The notes: generated from the sequence alone by a model not told the origin. Counted from the first letter of the stretch, positions 31,070-40,057 are shown. The stretch is DNA of 45,417 nt from Ruminococcus sp. (GCA_017437285.1 JAFSBM010000135.1:1-45417); one strand, 5' to 3'. Translations and numbers: made by a program.

Positions 31070-32812
31070 TTAAACAGCATATTTACCGAGATAATTCTTG
31101 TATTTATCCCAGTAATCCTGACTGTTACTTCTGATATCACGCAAATCTTCGTGAATAGTCATTTTATTGTTTGCCGCCTCAATTAAACAGCCTGCAATAT
31201 TTGAACAATGGTCAGCTGTTCTTTCGAGATTGTTAAGTAAATCAGACCACACAAAGCCTGCAACAATTGAACATTCACCCTGTTGAAGTCTTAAAATATG
31301 ATGTGTTCTCATTTTTTCTTTAAGCCCGTCAATAACCTGCTCCAAAGGTTCAACAAGATAAGCTGTTTCAATGTCGTTTTCAATATAAGCTTTGTATGTA
31401 AGGTCAAGTATTTCAGTAACTGCATTGCAAAGGGTATTGATTTCCTTTTTAGCATTGTCGGTAAATTCTATGCCCTTTTCTTTCATTTCCTCCGCAGATT
31501 CAAGAAGATTAACGCTATGGTCAGAAATTCTTTCAAAATCGCCTATCATTTTAAGCAGCTTTGCAGATTCAACACTATCATGTTCGCTTATATTAGAACT
31601 GCTGAGTTTAACAAGATATGCACTTAAAATATCCTCGTAGTGGTCACTTCTGCTTTCAAGATGACGCACCTCATCTGCAAGCTCTTTATCATATTTATAA
31701 AGTGCAGTTATGCCCTTTTTAAGTGCGTCAACGGAAATTCTTGCCATTTCCCCTGCAACCTCACCGCATTGCACCAATGCAATTTGTGGAGTTGCTAAAA
31801 GTCTTTCATCAAGTTCAACATTCTTTTCAGGCTTCTTATCGTCAGGTATTAACTTCATAGCAAGTTTTTCCAGAAGTCCCGACAAAGGAAGAAGAAATGC
31901 AGTACAAAGTATGTTAAATGCTGAATGAGCAATTGCAATACCCATATGAGTTGCAGATTTATCAAGAAGCGGAATATGTACAAAAGATTTTATAATGCAG
32001 AAAAGAGTAAGCAGAATAATTGTACCGATTATATTGAATGAAAGATGTACAAGTGCAGCACGTTTAGCGTTTTTATTCGTACCCACAGAGGAAAGAAGTG
32101 CGGTAATGCAAGTACCGATATTCTGCCCCATAATAATGGGAACTGCCGAACCGAATGTTACCTTGCCTGTTACGGAAAGTGCCTGTAGAATACCTACAGA
32201 AGCGGAGCTGGACTGAATAATTGCTGTGAGGATTGCACCTGCAAGCACACCTAAAATTGGATTTGTGAACAAGATGAATAACTCTGTAAATTCGGAAACA
32301 TCTTTAAGTCCCTCTACTGCTCCCGACATTGTATCCATACCGAACATAAGGGTTGCAAATCCTAAAAGAATTGTACCTGTATCCTTTTTAGAATCACTTT
32401 TTGACATCATAGTAAATATAATTCCTATGAGTGCAAGAATGGGAGTGAAAGCCGTAGGCTTTAAAAGCTGAACAAAAGTATTGTCACTTTCTATACCCCC
32501 AAGGCTTAAAATCCACGCTGTAACTGTTGTACCGATATTGGCACCCATTATTACGTTGATAGCCTGTTTCAGAGTCATAAGCCCCGAATTTACAAAGCCT
32601 ACAACCATAACAGTTGTTGCAGAGGAACTCTGAATTATAGCGGTAACTCCAAGACCTGTCAAAAATCCTGTTGCTTTGTTCTTGGTAAGCTTTCCTAAAA
32701 TTACCCTGAGTTTTTCTCCCGCCCTTCTTTCAAGGGCATTTCCCATTACGTTCATACCGAACAGGAAAAGACAAAGTCCACCGATTAGCGTCAGCACATC
32801 AAAAATAGTCAT
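31070..32812 (-). CDS. Na+/phosphate cotransporter with PhoU domain, 580 aa
   Basis: A sodium-dependent phosphate importer of the NptA/YjbB family. The membrane part (1-330) has two inverted repeats, each with a QSSSA motif: VTAIIQSSSATTVMVVGF (about 56-73) and AIIQSSSASVGILQAL (about 205). The C-terminal part (about 345-575) is two PhoU-like helical bundles (LESRSDHYEDILSAYLVKLS, ERTADHCSNIAGCL), which sense phosphate state. ATG 32812 has AAAGGAGT. Transcribed alone on the minus strand; the MITE stands directly behind its stop codon. Confidence 0.94.
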   Translation of the reverse strand: MTIFDVLTLIGGLCLFLFGMNVMGNALERRAGEKLRVILGKLTKNKATGFLTGLGVTAIIQSSSATTVMVVGFVNSGLMTLKQAINVIMGANIGTTVTAWILSLGGIESDNTFVQLLKPTAFTPILALIGIIFTMMSKSDSKKDTGTILLGFATLMFGMDTMSGAVEGLKDVSEFTELFILFTNPILGVLAGAILTAIIQSSSASVGILQALSVTGKVTFGSAVPIIMGQNIGTCITALLSSVGTNKNAKRAALVHLSFNIIGTIILLTLFCIIKSFVHIPLLDKSATHMGIAIAHSAFNILCTAFLLPLSGLLEKLAMKLIPDDKKPEKNVELDERLLATPQIALVQCGEVAGEMARISVDALKKGITALYKYDKELADEVRHLESRSDHYEDILSAYLVKLSSSNISEHDSVESAKLLKMIGDFERISDHSVNLLESAEEMKEKGIEFTDNAKKEINTLCNAVTEILDLTYKAYIENDIETAYLVEPLEQVIDGLKEKMRTHHILRLQQGECSIVAGFVWSDLLNNLERTADHCSNIAGCLIEAANNKMTIHEDLRDIRSNSQDYWDKYKNYLGKYAV

Positions 32813-32837
32813 TTTTTACTCCTTTCGATTTTCTGAG

Positions 32838-32892
32838 AATATTGCTCCCCCAATTAACTATTGAATTTTCTGTTTTGCTTTGAGAGCAATAT
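32838..32892. repeat. Short remnant of inverted-repeat element family 3
   Basis: ATATTGCTCCCCCAATTAA at the left and GAGAGCAATAT at the right enclose about 25 bp. The left end matches the end of the family 3 elements at 40740 and 45279. It is probably an internally deleted copy, located before the phosphate-transporter gene. The remainder up to the hairpin at 32972 shows nothing else. Confidence 0.55.
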
Positions 32893-32971
32893 CAGATGCC
32901 TGATTTTGGGTTATTTCCGAACCCTTATTAATTCTATCACAAATGCGGTAAAGATGCGGTTAAAAAAATAA

Positions 32972-32991
32972 CACAGGAGAAAAATCCTGTG
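32972..32991 (-). terminator. Hairpin CACAGGA/TCCTGTG
   Basis: Perfect 7-bp stem; on the minus strand it is followed by TTATTTTTTT. It may stop antisense transcripts from the DMT side. Confidence 0.5.
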
Positions 32992-33050
32992 CTGAGGCTG
33001 TCGAAAAACTTTTAGCAGTTTTCTCTGTTACATTTCTGAAATTTTCCGAT

Positions 33051-33079
33051 TTGCAAATCCCACAATAATATGATATAAT
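33051..33079 (+). promoter_or_regulatory. Promoter of the DMT transporter gene
   Basis: TTGCAA (33051-33056), 17-bp spacer, TATAAT (33074-33079), 30 bases before the start codon. Confidence 0.78.
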
Positions 33080-33109
33080 TGTAATATTAAGTTGCAACGG
33101 AGGAATAAT

Positions 33110-34042
33110 ATGAATAAAAATATACTGACAAAGTCGTGGGTAGTTATACTTATTGCGTTTATCTGCTCGGCATTGTGGGGAACTGCATTTTCAGGCGTAA
33201 AAATCGGCTATGATAAATTCGGAATAGAAGCAGCCGACTGGTCATCACAAATGATTTTCGCAGGAACACGGTTTGCAATTGCAGGTATTATGACCATTCT
33301 TGCAGGCTCGCTGGCAGCAAAAAAACTGCTGTTGCCGACAAAATCATCAATTCCTAAAATAGCGATGATAAGCCTGTTTCAGACGGTACTGCAATACTTC
33401 TTCTACTACATCGGACTTGCACACACAACAGGGGTGAAAGCGGCTGTAATTGTGACTGCAAAGGTTTTTGCGGCTATTCTCATTTCAGCTCTGATTTATC
33501 GCCTTGAAAAGCTGACGATGCGAAAGATAATCGGCTGTATACTGGGATTTTCCGGAATCATTATCATCAATATGAACGGATTAAAAAGCGGCTTGAATTT
33601 CAGCTTGCTGGGTGACGGATTTATTTTGATTTCCACCATTGCAAACGGCTTTTCATCGGTGCTGATAAAGAAATATTCTTCCAATGAAAATCCCGTTCTG
33701 CTCAGCGGCTGGCAATTTTTATTTGGCGGACTTATTATGACAATAATCGGATTAGCCTGCGGCGGAAATATCGGAAATATAACCGTAAATTCCGTTGCAA
33801 TTCTGCTGTATCTCGCCTTTGTTTCAGCTGCTGCATACTCCCTCTGGGCAATGCTCCTGAAATACAATCCCGTGTCAAAAGTGTCTGTTTTCGGCTTTAT
33901 GAATCCTGTCTGCGGAGTTGTAATTTCAAGCATTGTTCTCAAAGAAAGCGGCTCCATCGGAATTCATGCACTTGCTGCATTAGCACTTGTTTGCCTTGGA
34001 ATTTTTATTGTAAATCGAGAAAAGAACAAAAGTATCAGCTAA
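33110..34042 (+). CDS. DMT-superfamily (EamA) transporter, 310 aa
   Basis: Ten membrane helices in two EamA repeats (first about 10-140, starting WVVILIAFICSALWGTAFSG; second about 155-300, with SLLGDGFILISTIANGFSSV and VFGFMNPVCGVVISSIVLKE). The family exports or imports small metabolites such as amino acids and nucleosides; the substrate cannot be read from the sequence. ATG 33110 lies behind CGGAGGAA; an earlier frame start at TTG 33092 lies before the ribosome site and is rejected. Single gene with own promoter, followed by a MITE. Confidence 0.93.
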   Translation: MNKNILTKSWVVILIAFICSALWGTAFSGVKIGYDKFGIEAADWSSQMIFAGTRFAIAGIMTILAGSLAAKKLLLPTKSSIPKIAMISLFQTVLQYFFYYIGLAHTTGVKAAVIVTAKVFAAILISALIYRLEKLTMRKIIGCILGFSGIIIINMNGLKSGLNFSLLGDGFILISTIANGFSSVLIKKYSSNENPVLLSGWQFLFGGLIMTIIGLACGGNIGNITVNSVAILLYLAFVSAAAYSLWAMLLKYNPVSKVSVFGFMNPVCGVVISSIVLKESGSIGIHALAALALVCLGIFIVNREKNKSIS

Positions 34043-34050
34043 GTTTTTAA

Positions 34051-34216
34051 AGGGGTTCTCTAAAAACCGGAATACGAGATGAATTTCGTACATGATAAAT
34101 ATTATTTGCAAGGCGACAAACCGCAGTAATACTTGATGTATTGCAAGGTTTGGCAACACAGCAAATAATGTTTATCATAGAAATTCAGCCGTAAGGGAGG
34201 TTTTTAGAGGTTCCCT
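34051..34216. repeat. 166-bp MITE-like element, family 2
   Basis: Ends AGGGGTTCTCTAAAAACC and GGTTTTTAGAGGTTCCCT; the core CTCTAAAAACC is shared with family 1. Nested inside is a long inverted repeat (CATGATAAATATTATTTGC / GCAAATAATGTTTATCATAG), so the element folds into one hairpin. TAAA flanks it on both sides (34048-34051 and 34216-34219). It has no gene of its own. A decayed end of the same family lies at 36485-36526. Confidence 0.82.
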
Positions 34217-34300
34217 AAAATACTACATCATTTTTCAGATGTACTTTTTTCTTTTTGAACGTGAATGAAAATAACGAAACGCAGTTACAGCTTATGTCGT

Positions 34301-34342
34301 GGTAAATTTTTACCAAATCTTTACCGCATTTTATGTTATAAT
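34301..34342 (+). promoter_or_regulatory. Promoter region of the KdpDE-like pair
   Basis: A -10 box TATAAT (34337-34342) without a good -35 box. In its place stands the inverted repeat GGTAAA-TT-TTTACC (34301-34314) and a further TTTACC (34320-34325). This fits a promoter that needs an activator, possibly the response regulator itself. Confidence 0.55.
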
Positions 34343-34363
34343 GTAAAAAGGAGGAAAAGAAAT

Positions 34364-35410
34364 ATGCTGAAAATTATAAAAAATACGCTGATTTCACTTT
34401 CTATACTGGCAATAGCTTTTGGAATTTGTCTTTTTATTCAGAATGTTTTTCTTACCGAAACTCTTATTCCTGCGGTTTTTGTTCTTGCAGTATTCCTCAT
34501 TGCATTCTTTACGGAAGGGTACATATACGGCATAATTTCAGCCTTATTCAGCGTTCTTATCTTTAATTTTGCTTTTTCCCTGCCCTTTTTTAAATTCGAT
34601 TTCACAATTCCCGAGAATATAATTTCTGCGGTAATTATGATTATCGTCACTATTATTACGGGAGCTTTAACAACTCAGATAAAACGTCAGGAAGCAATCA
34701 AGGCTGAAAGTGAAAAAGAACGTATGAGAGCAAATCTTCTTCGTGCTGTTTCTCATGACCTGCGTACTCCCCTTACTACGATATATGGTGCAAGTTCAAC
34801 TATACTCGATAATTTCGATATATTTTCAAATGAGCAGAAAATTACTCTGCTGAAAGGTATAAGAGAGGATTCGCAATGGCTTACACGTATGGTTGAAAAT
34901 CTTCTTTCAGTTACAAAACTGGACGGAGGAAAAGTTAAACTCCTTATGAATTCAGTTCCCCTTGAAGAACTGATTGATTCGGTACTGAGAAAATTCAGAA
35001 AAAGATACCCTGAACAGGAAGTTATTATTGATATTCCCGATGAATTTATTTCAATTCCCATGGACGCACTTCTGATTGAACAGGTGCTTGTAAATATACT
35101 GGATAATGCGGTAGAACACGCTGAGGGAATGACGGAACTGCGGCTAAGAGTAAAAGTTGATGAAAAAAGAACGACATTTGAAATTTCCGATAATGGCTGC
35201 GGCATAGATGCGGAAAGGCTTAAAACAATTTTTACAGGCTGCGGCGGAGGAACTGCACCTACGGATACAAAAATAAATTCGGGAATCGGACTTTCCGTTT
35301 GTGCAACAATTATCAAAGCTCACGGCGGCGAAATTTTTGCGGAATCACCCAAAAATGGCGGAGCAGTATTCAGCTTCAGCCTCAACAATGAGGAGAATTG
35401 TGATGAATAA
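34364..35410 (+). CDS. Sensor histidine kinase, KdpD C-terminal type, 348 aa
   Basis: Three to four membrane helices at 5-105 (DUF4118-like: LAIAFGICLFIQNVFLTETL, then TEGYIYGIISALFSVLIFNF), then HisKA with the phospho-acceptor His in SHDLRTPLTTIYG (about 129) and the HATPase domain with N box NILDNAVEHA, G1 DNGCGID and G2 GIGLSV. The long N-terminal KdpD and Usp domains of E. coli KdpD are absent, so this is a short form. ATG 34364 (AGGAGGAAAAGAAAT before it) is chosen over the longer frame, which has no ribosome site. It overlaps the response regulator by 8 bases. No kdpFABC is seen in the window. Confidence 0.9.
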   Translation: MLKIIKNTLISLSILAIAFGICLFIQNVFLTETLIPAVFVLAVFLIAFFTEGYIYGIISALFSVLIFNFAFSLPFFKFDFTIPENIISAVIMIIVTIITGALTTQIKRQEAIKAESEKERMRANLLRAVSHDLRTPLTTIYGASSTILDNFDIFSNEQKITLLKGIREDSQWLTRMVENLLSVTKLDGGKVKLLMNSVPLEELIDSVLRKFRKRYPEQEVIIDIPDEFISIPMDALLIEQVLVNILDNAVEHAEGMTELRLRVKVDEKRTTFEISDNGCGIDAERLKTIFTGCGGGTAPTDTKINSGIGLSVCATIIKAHGGEIFAESPKNGGAVFSFSLNNEENCDE

Positions 35411-36101
35411 CAAGTATAAAATTCTTGTAGTTGAAGATGAAAACAACATAAGAAATATTATAACTGCACTACTCGAAGCAAACGGCTTTCAGGCGATTAC
35501 AGCGGAAAGCTGTGCAGGGGGAATTCTTATGTTCAATTCCCACAGACCTGACCTTATAATTCTTGATTTAGGGCTTCCCGACTCGGACGGAATTGAGTTT
35601 ATCCGTGAAGTACGCAAGGAAAGCAGTTTTCCGATTATTGTACTTTCGGCACGTTCAGATGAAAAAGACAAGGTTGACGCTCTTGAACTGGGAGCAAATG
35701 ATTATGTAACAAAGCCTTTCGGTTCGGCGGAACTTATTGCAAGAATACGGTCAGCTCTGAGAAATGTCCGCCGTATTGGCAATTCCCTTAATCCGTCGGA
35801 AAAATTCGTTCTTGACAGGCTTACAATCGACTATGATTCAAGACGGGTATTTCTTGACAACTCAGAAATAAAGCTTACACAGACGGAATATAATATCGTT
35901 GCACTTCTTTCCGAGCATTGCGGAAAAGTTATGACTTACTCTGCAATTATTTCGGCAATCTGGGGATATAATGATTACGGAAGCAAAAAGAAGCTTCAGG
36001 TAAATATGGCTAACATACGCAAAAAATTAGGTGCAACACCGGGTAATGACTGCTATATAATAAATGAGCTTGGCGTAGGCTACAGAATGGATACTGCTTG
36101 A
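35403..36101 (+). CDS. Response regulator, OmpR/KdpE type, 232 aa
   Basis: Receiver domain 1-115 with acidic pocket VVEDENN, phospho-acceptor Asp in LIILDLGLPDSDG (about 53), Thr/Ser in VLSARSDEKDK and Lys in YVTKPFG; the winged-helix DNA-binding domain lies at about 130-230 (LTQTEYNIVALLSEHCGKVM, GYRMD at the end). Start ATG 35403 behind GAGGAGAATTG, inside the end of the kinase gene, so they are coupled. In the family it controls potassium uptake genes; here the target is unknown. It may also bind the GGTAAA repeats before its own operon. Confidence 0.93.
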   Translation: MNNKYKILVVEDENNIRNIITALLEANGFQAITAESCAGGILMFNSHRPDLIILDLGLPDSDGIEFIREVRKESSFPIIVLSARSDEKDKVDALELGANDYVTKPFGSAELIARIRSALRNVRRIGNSLNPSEKFVLDRLTIDYDSRRVFLDNSEIKLTQTEYNIVALLSEHCGKVMTYSAIISAIWGYNDYGSKKKLQVNMANIRKKLGATPGNDCYIINELGVGYRMDTA

Positions 36102-36116
36102 AGGTATCTCACAAAA

Positions 36117-36147
36117 AATACCGCACATCTTCAAAATGTGCGGTATT
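36117..36147. terminator. Bidirectional terminator between kdpE-like and permease genes
   Basis: Perfect stem AATACCGCACAT / ATGTGCGGTATT with T-runs on both strands (GGTATTTTTT each way). Same stem as 29904-29933. Confidence 0.85.
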
Positions 36148-36149
36148 TT

Positions 36150-36479
36150 TTATCTTCTACGCTTTCTGAATCCCCATATATCCTTTTCAACAAATTCAAG
36201 ACTTCTGCCCGATTTATTCCACCATAAAGTCATAATGCCGATTATCAAAGCTGCTCCCACAATATAATTTCCAAGTGATATAAGAATATCAACGTATACC
36301 GGCAAGCCTATCCCCCTTTTATAACCTAAGCCGCATATTACACCGGCAGGATTGAAAATCATCAATCCAAGTAAAGAAAAAAGAGAAATAAAAGATAGCT
36401 TTGGTACATTATCGGTTATTTGCCCCAATGTGACTATTATTGTAGATACAGAATATATTATAAGCCTTGTAACTGACAT
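36150..36479 (-). pseudogene. C-terminal fragment of a fifth ABC permease subunit
   Basis: 109 codons with three membrane helices, ending YVDILISLGNYIVGAALIIG and LWWNKSGRSLEF. The LWWNKSGRS block and the GLPVYVDILI stretch also occur at the end of the four complete permease genes upstream (for example LWWNKSGRSFKI), which are 212-226 aa long. About half of this one, the N-terminal side, is missing. The loss ends exactly where a decayed MITE end begins (36485-36526), so a deletion joined to that element is likely. ATG 36479 lacks a ribosome site. Probably not functional. Confidence 0.75.
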
Positions 36480-36484
36480 TTGTC

Positions 36485-36526
36485 ATTTACGAAATTTCGC
36501 TCGTGTTCCGGTCTTTAGAGAACCCC
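36485..36526. repeat. Decayed end of MITE family 2
   Basis: The stretch TTCCGGTCTTTAGAGAACCC and the preceding ATTTCGCTCGTG match the reversed left end of the element at 34051 with about six changes in 40. Only one end is present. It begins two bases after the stop codon of the fourth permease and ends at the truncated fifth one. Confidence 0.75.
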
Positions 36527-36527
36527 A

Positions 36528-37208
36528 TTATTTATTTCCAACTACAAGTATATTTTTTTGCGGTTCAATTTTAAAACTTCTTCCCGATTTATTCCACCAT
36601 AAATTCATCACAATAATATTCAGACCAATGCCAACAATGAGCATAACTGCGGCTATCAGAACAGCCTGCGGAAGTTCAAAGCCAAAGCCGTTTTTCCACT
36701 TAAAGTTATCATTTGAGAATATAACAGGCTGAGAAAACAGCAGTATATCGCTTATGATGAACGGAACAAGCATTTTGGGCATATTCGCCATTGATATTAT
36801 AAAAGATGAAAATACCATATTAAACGCAAGCATTATTATAACATCGGGCAATGCGGCTCTTTCAAGAGCAAAATATGAAACTGTTATCAATATAGTACCG
36901 TAAATCATTTCTACTGTCAATCCTGCCGCTATTGGTGCTGTTGTAAATAAGGCTTTATTACAGCTTGCTGACAAAAAGAATTTATTATTGGCTATTATAG
37001 GTTTACCGCTGATTAACCATATAATCAGAAATAAATTTGACATTCCTATAGTGCCAATCATACTCATATAACCTTCATCTGTTATCTTTGCATATCTAAA
37101 TATCATAGCTAAGCATATAAATACATTAAAAATTACGCTGACGCCTATAAGTATCGGACTATATGCCGATTTGAAATAAAGCTTATATGCCTTTAAAAAG
37201 TCTTTCAT
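36528..37208 (-). CDS. ABC transporter permease subunit, 226 aa (fourth of the series)
   Basis: Starts MKDFLKAYKLYFKSAYSPIL and has six membrane helices, ending LWWNKSGRSFKIEPQKNILV. The start block and end block are common to the permease series, so the genes arose by duplication. ATG 37208 overlaps the stop of the preceding gene (ATGA) and has AAGGAGG; the longer frame to 37238 lies within the upstream gene and is not needed. It works with the ABC ATPase at the operon head, probably exporting a peptide or antibiotic-like compound as in YtrABCDEF-type systems. Confidence 0.85.
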   Translation of the reverse strand: MKDFLKAYKLYFKSAYSPILIGVSVIFNVFICLAMIFRYAKITDEGYMSMIGTIGMSNLFLIIWLISGKPIIANNKFFLSASCNKALFTTAPIAAGLTVEMIYGTILITVSYFALERAALPDVIIMLAFNMVFSSFIISMANMPKMLVPFIISDILLFSQPVIFSNDNFKWKNGFGFELPQAVLIAAVMLIVGIGLNIIVMNLWWNKSGRSFKIEPQKNILVVGNK

Positions 37209-37843
37209 AAAGTCCTCCTTATACTTCTCTTTTTCCATAAACGATTGAGTATAGCAATTGTAATAATACTTCCTGCAATGTATACACTCATTGTAATGAG
37301 TATATCAACATATAACGGCAAGCCAAAGCCGAATTTATCAGCAATTGAATTTTTAACAACAGGTGTAAAAAAGATAATTATAAAAAATGGAATATTTGAA
37401 AAAAGCATTGTCTTATGTTCTTTATTAATTACCTGAAAAAAGCTTGCTGCAACAGTAATAATAGCATTCCACACCATTAAATCCGTGGCAAATTTAAATC
37501 CCAGATTACTTGCAGCCGCTGAAAACAGAATAATATCATACAGGAATAAAATTGAAAATACAGCAAAAAAAGGTACAATTGTGTGATATTTTTTTGCAAA
37601 AGGTATTGAATAGAAATATCCCGAATTTTTACACAACATCATTATAGGATTATCAACAAAAATACCAAAATGAAAAACCGTAATAAGTACAAGTGTTTTC
37701 ATATAATTATGGGGAGTTTCAATATCCTTTGCAAATAATGCAAAAAATAATCCGATTGACATTACGGCTATGCTGATTATAATTGCTGCAGGCGGATAAT
37801 AATTTTTCATATAAAGCTTATATGCCTTTAAAAAGTCTTTCAT
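37205..37843 (-). CDS. ABC transporter permease subunit, 212 aa (third of the series)
   Basis: Begins MKDFLKAYKLYMKNYYPPAA, the same block as its neighbour, and has six membrane helices (for example IIISIAVMSIGLFFALFA near the N-terminus), ending FGFGLPLYVDILITMSVYIA and a short basic tail. ATG 37843 has AGGGGGAT. Stop overlaps the next start by 4 bases. Belongs to the same membrane complex; no substrate-binding domain is visible. Confidence 0.85.
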   Translation of the reverse strand: MKDFLKAYKLYMKNYYPPAAIIISIAVMSIGLFFALFAKDIETPHNYMKTLVLITVFHFGIFVDNPIMMLCKNSGYFYSIPFAKKYHTIVPFFAVFSILFLYDIILFSAAASNLGFKFATDLMVWNAIITVAASFFQVINKEHKTMLFSNIPFFIIIFFTPVVKNSIADKFGFGLPLYVDILITMSVYIAGSIITIAILNRLWKKRSIRRTL

Positions 37844-37853
37844 AAAATCCCCC

Positions 37854-38519
37854 TTACGCTTTAATCATCTGACTTGCCTTACCAACGATATTTCTCTGTG
37901 ATTTATTCCACCAATGTGTAGATATTGCAATTGTCAGTAACAAAACAAAAAGATAAATTCCGACAGCTATAGCCACATCGGCATATACAGGTAGACCAAA
38001 GCCGTACTGTCCGTAAAGTATATCCTCCAGAATTGAATTTCCGCCGAAACAGAATGCAATCCAAGGTATCAAGCCATATATACTGTATTTTGTTTCAAGC
38101 CATAAAGTAGTGTTAATCATACAGAGAATAAAAGATGAAACCGCATTGACAATAAGCATATCAAAAGCTAAATCAACCCTGATGAATAAAGCCGCCGCCA
38201 CAAAAAGTACGAGGTCATAAATCACACAAAGGAACAGCATAGAAAAAGATTTCGCCTTTGTGAAATATAATTTTGCAAATTTTGTTGAGTGGAAAAATTT
38301 CAAACTCGCTAACACTCCACTGGTAAACCCAACACTAAAAAGTCCCATATGAAATTGACTGACAAGCCTAAGAGTTGACGTATAATTCTCTGCACTTTTT
38401 ATTCCCGATACAATAATAAAAACAAGACTTAAAAACATAAAAAAGAAAGGAATAGCCAGTAAAGACGGCGTAAAATTCACTTTCATATACAATTTTAACG
38501 CTCTTAAAAATTCTTTCAT
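37854..38519 (-). CDS. ABC transporter permease subunit, 221 aa (second of the series)
   Basis: Begins MKEFLRALKLYMKVNFTPSL and has six membrane helices, ending GFGLPVYADVAIAVGIYLFV and HWWNKSQRN. ATG 38519 has AAGGTGA nine bases before it; the earlier in-frame ATG (38585) lies inside the preceding gene. Ten bases separate its stop from the next start. Paralogue of the third and fourth permeases. Confidence 0.85.
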   Translation of the reverse strand: MKEFLRALKLYMKVNFTPSLLAIPFFFMFLSLVFIIVSGIKSAENYTSTLRLVSQFHMGLFSVGFTSGVLASLKFFHSTKFAKLYFTKAKSFSMLFLCVIYDLVLFVAAALFIRVDLAFDMLIVNAVSSFILCMINTTLWLETKYSIYGLIPWIAFCFGGNSILEDILYGQYGFGLPVYADVAIAVGIYLFVLLLTIAISTHWWNKSQRNIVGKASQMIKA

Positions 38520-38529
38520 AAACTTCACC

Positions 38530-39180
38530 TTAATCCTTATACCATTTCTTTCTGATTGATTTAAGCACAACTTTTTCAGAAACAAAGAAGATTACCGCCG
38601 ATAAAACAACAAGTACTATTTGTGCAATTCCGAACTCAAAATCAAAAAACTTTTTTTCAAATAAGTTTGTCATACATATTGTATATACAAATAACGGCAA
38701 ACCACTTATAACATAAACTATACTTCTGAATGCATCGTGTTTGATTACGCTGAATATATTAGTAACCGCTTTCAGAAAAATCAAACCAAGTGACATATAT
38801 ATACTTTCCCGCAAACAGGAAAAAGCAATACCCACAATCAGCTGATTTAACAGTATTACTGATACACCTGCAAATACACTTGCTATATGCTGCTTCTGAT
38901 ACATTTCAATAGGCTCTTTTACTGTTCGGTAAACCAAACCGCTGATTCGTGTATCAGCTGTCATAAATACATTTATAGCCGATACAATGTAGCATATAAA
39001 ACTGTTGAAAAAGAGTATGACGAACCGCAGTTCTTCATCTTCACTTTTATCAAGAAGAAACACACCAAAAAACAAACTTCCCGCCAGCGAAAAAATTGCA
39101 GCAAGCAATACTTCTTTTACAAACCCCATGCTGTGATAAAGCTTGTAAGCCTGAAATATACTCGTTTTTTTATTCTCCAT
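38530..39180 (-). CDS. ABC transporter permease subunit, 216 aa (first of the series)
   Basis: Starts MENKKTSIFQAYKLYHSMGF and has six membrane helices (for example VLLAAIFSLAGSLFFGVFLL and IVLVVLSAVIFFVSEKVVL). It keeps the AYKLY block of the series but lacks the WWNKS end, so it is the most diverged member. ATG 39180 lies inside the end of the ATPase gene (11-base overlap) with AAAGGCGG before it. Expected partner of the ATPase. Confidence 0.82.
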   Translation of the reverse strand: MENKKTSIFQAYKLYHSMGFVKEVLLAAIFSLAGSLFFGVFLLDKSEDEELRFVILFFNSFICYIVSAINVFMTADTRISGLVYRTVKEPIEMYQKQHIASVFAGVSVILLNQLIVGIAFSCLRESIYMSLGLIFLKAVTNIFSVIKHDAFRSIVYVISGLPLFVYTICMTNLFEKKFFDFEFGIAQIVLVVLSAVIFFVSEKVVLKSIRKKWYKD

Positions 39181-40057
39181 CTTTTTCCGCCTTTCTGAGA
39201 ATACCAACGCTTAACTGCTGTAAATTAGGCTTTTCAACGGCTGTGTCAAGCTGTGTCAGCTTTACAAGATTTTCAGAAAGGGCAATTCCCTCGAAATTCA
39301 TGCTGTTAGATGTGCAGGAAAGCATATAGGGCTTTGCCTTTTCGCACTTGTCAGCGTCACCGTGAACGAGTATGTATTTTTCTTTCAAATCCTCAACAAA
39401 TCCCTGCTCAACGACTTTTCCCTCAGCCATAAATACAGCGTAATCCGTAGCAAATTCCATATCGGCAATATTGTGAGTTGAGAAAATTATTGAACGGTTT
39501 CCGTCACCTACTGCAAGGTACTCTCTGAAAATTTCACAAAGCACATCACGGGCAAGAGGGTCAAGAGATGATGCAGGTTCATCAAGTACAAGCAGTTCCG
39601 TATCTCTCGCAAGAACAGATGCAAGATACATTCTCATCTTGTTACCGTCGGACATTTTAATAATTCTTTTTGCCTTTTTAACAGTAGAATCTTCAAGCTT
39701 GAAACGCTTGCACAGTTCGTCAAATTTATTTCTGTCAAAATTATCAAATCCGATTTCCATAGCCTCGGCAATATTTTTCGCATTCCATGTCATAGGCAGA
39801 AAATTCATAGATGAACAGTAGCCGATACGATTTCTCAACTCGCTGTCGTCAATATCTGTCTTATCCCCGAAGTATACGCACTCGCCGCCGCTTTTGCCTG
39901 TAACTCCGCATACTACATCAATTAAAGTAGTTTTACCTGCACCATTTGCACCGATAAGTGCTGTTGAAAATCCGCAGGGGATTTCAAGGTTAATTGGACC
40001 AAGTGTAAATCCCTTATACTTTTTTGTGATTCCGTTTATTTTAATTGCATTTTCCAT
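39170..40057 (-). CDS. ABC transporter ATPase (YtrB-like), 295 aa
   Basis: Nucleotide-binding subunit with Walker A GANGAGKTTL (about 36-45), a Q-loop region YCSSMNFLPMTWN, a modified signature MSDGNKMRM in place of LSGGQ, Walker B LLVLDEPASSLD and H-loop STHNIADMEF. The last 80 residues form a C-terminal extension (YILVHGDADKCEKAKPYMLS). ATG 40057 behind AAGGAAGTTT. Second gene after the GntR regulator and before the permease series; the order regulator-ATPase-permeases is that of Bacillus YtrABCDEF. Confidence 0.92.
   Translation of the reverse strand: MENAIKINGITKKYKGFTLGPINLEIPCGFSTALIGANGAGKTTLIDVVCGVTGKSGGECVYFGDKTDIDDSELRNRIGYCSSMNFLPMTWNAKNIAEAMEIGFDNFDRNKFDELCKRFKLEDSTVKKAKRIIKMSDGNKMRMYLASVLARDTELLVLDEPASSLDPLARDVLCEIFREYLAVGDGNRSIIFSTHNIADMEFATDYAVFMAEGKVVEQGFVEDLKEKYILVHGDADKCEKAKPYMLSCTSNSMNFEGIALSENLVKLTQLDTAVEKPNLQQLSVGILRKAEKDGE

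Noticed and set aside
34364-36101. Potassium-uptake operon kdpFABC with its regulators
   Set aside because: Only the KdpD/KdpE-like pair is present; no pump genes are in the window, so a Kdp role is not claimed.
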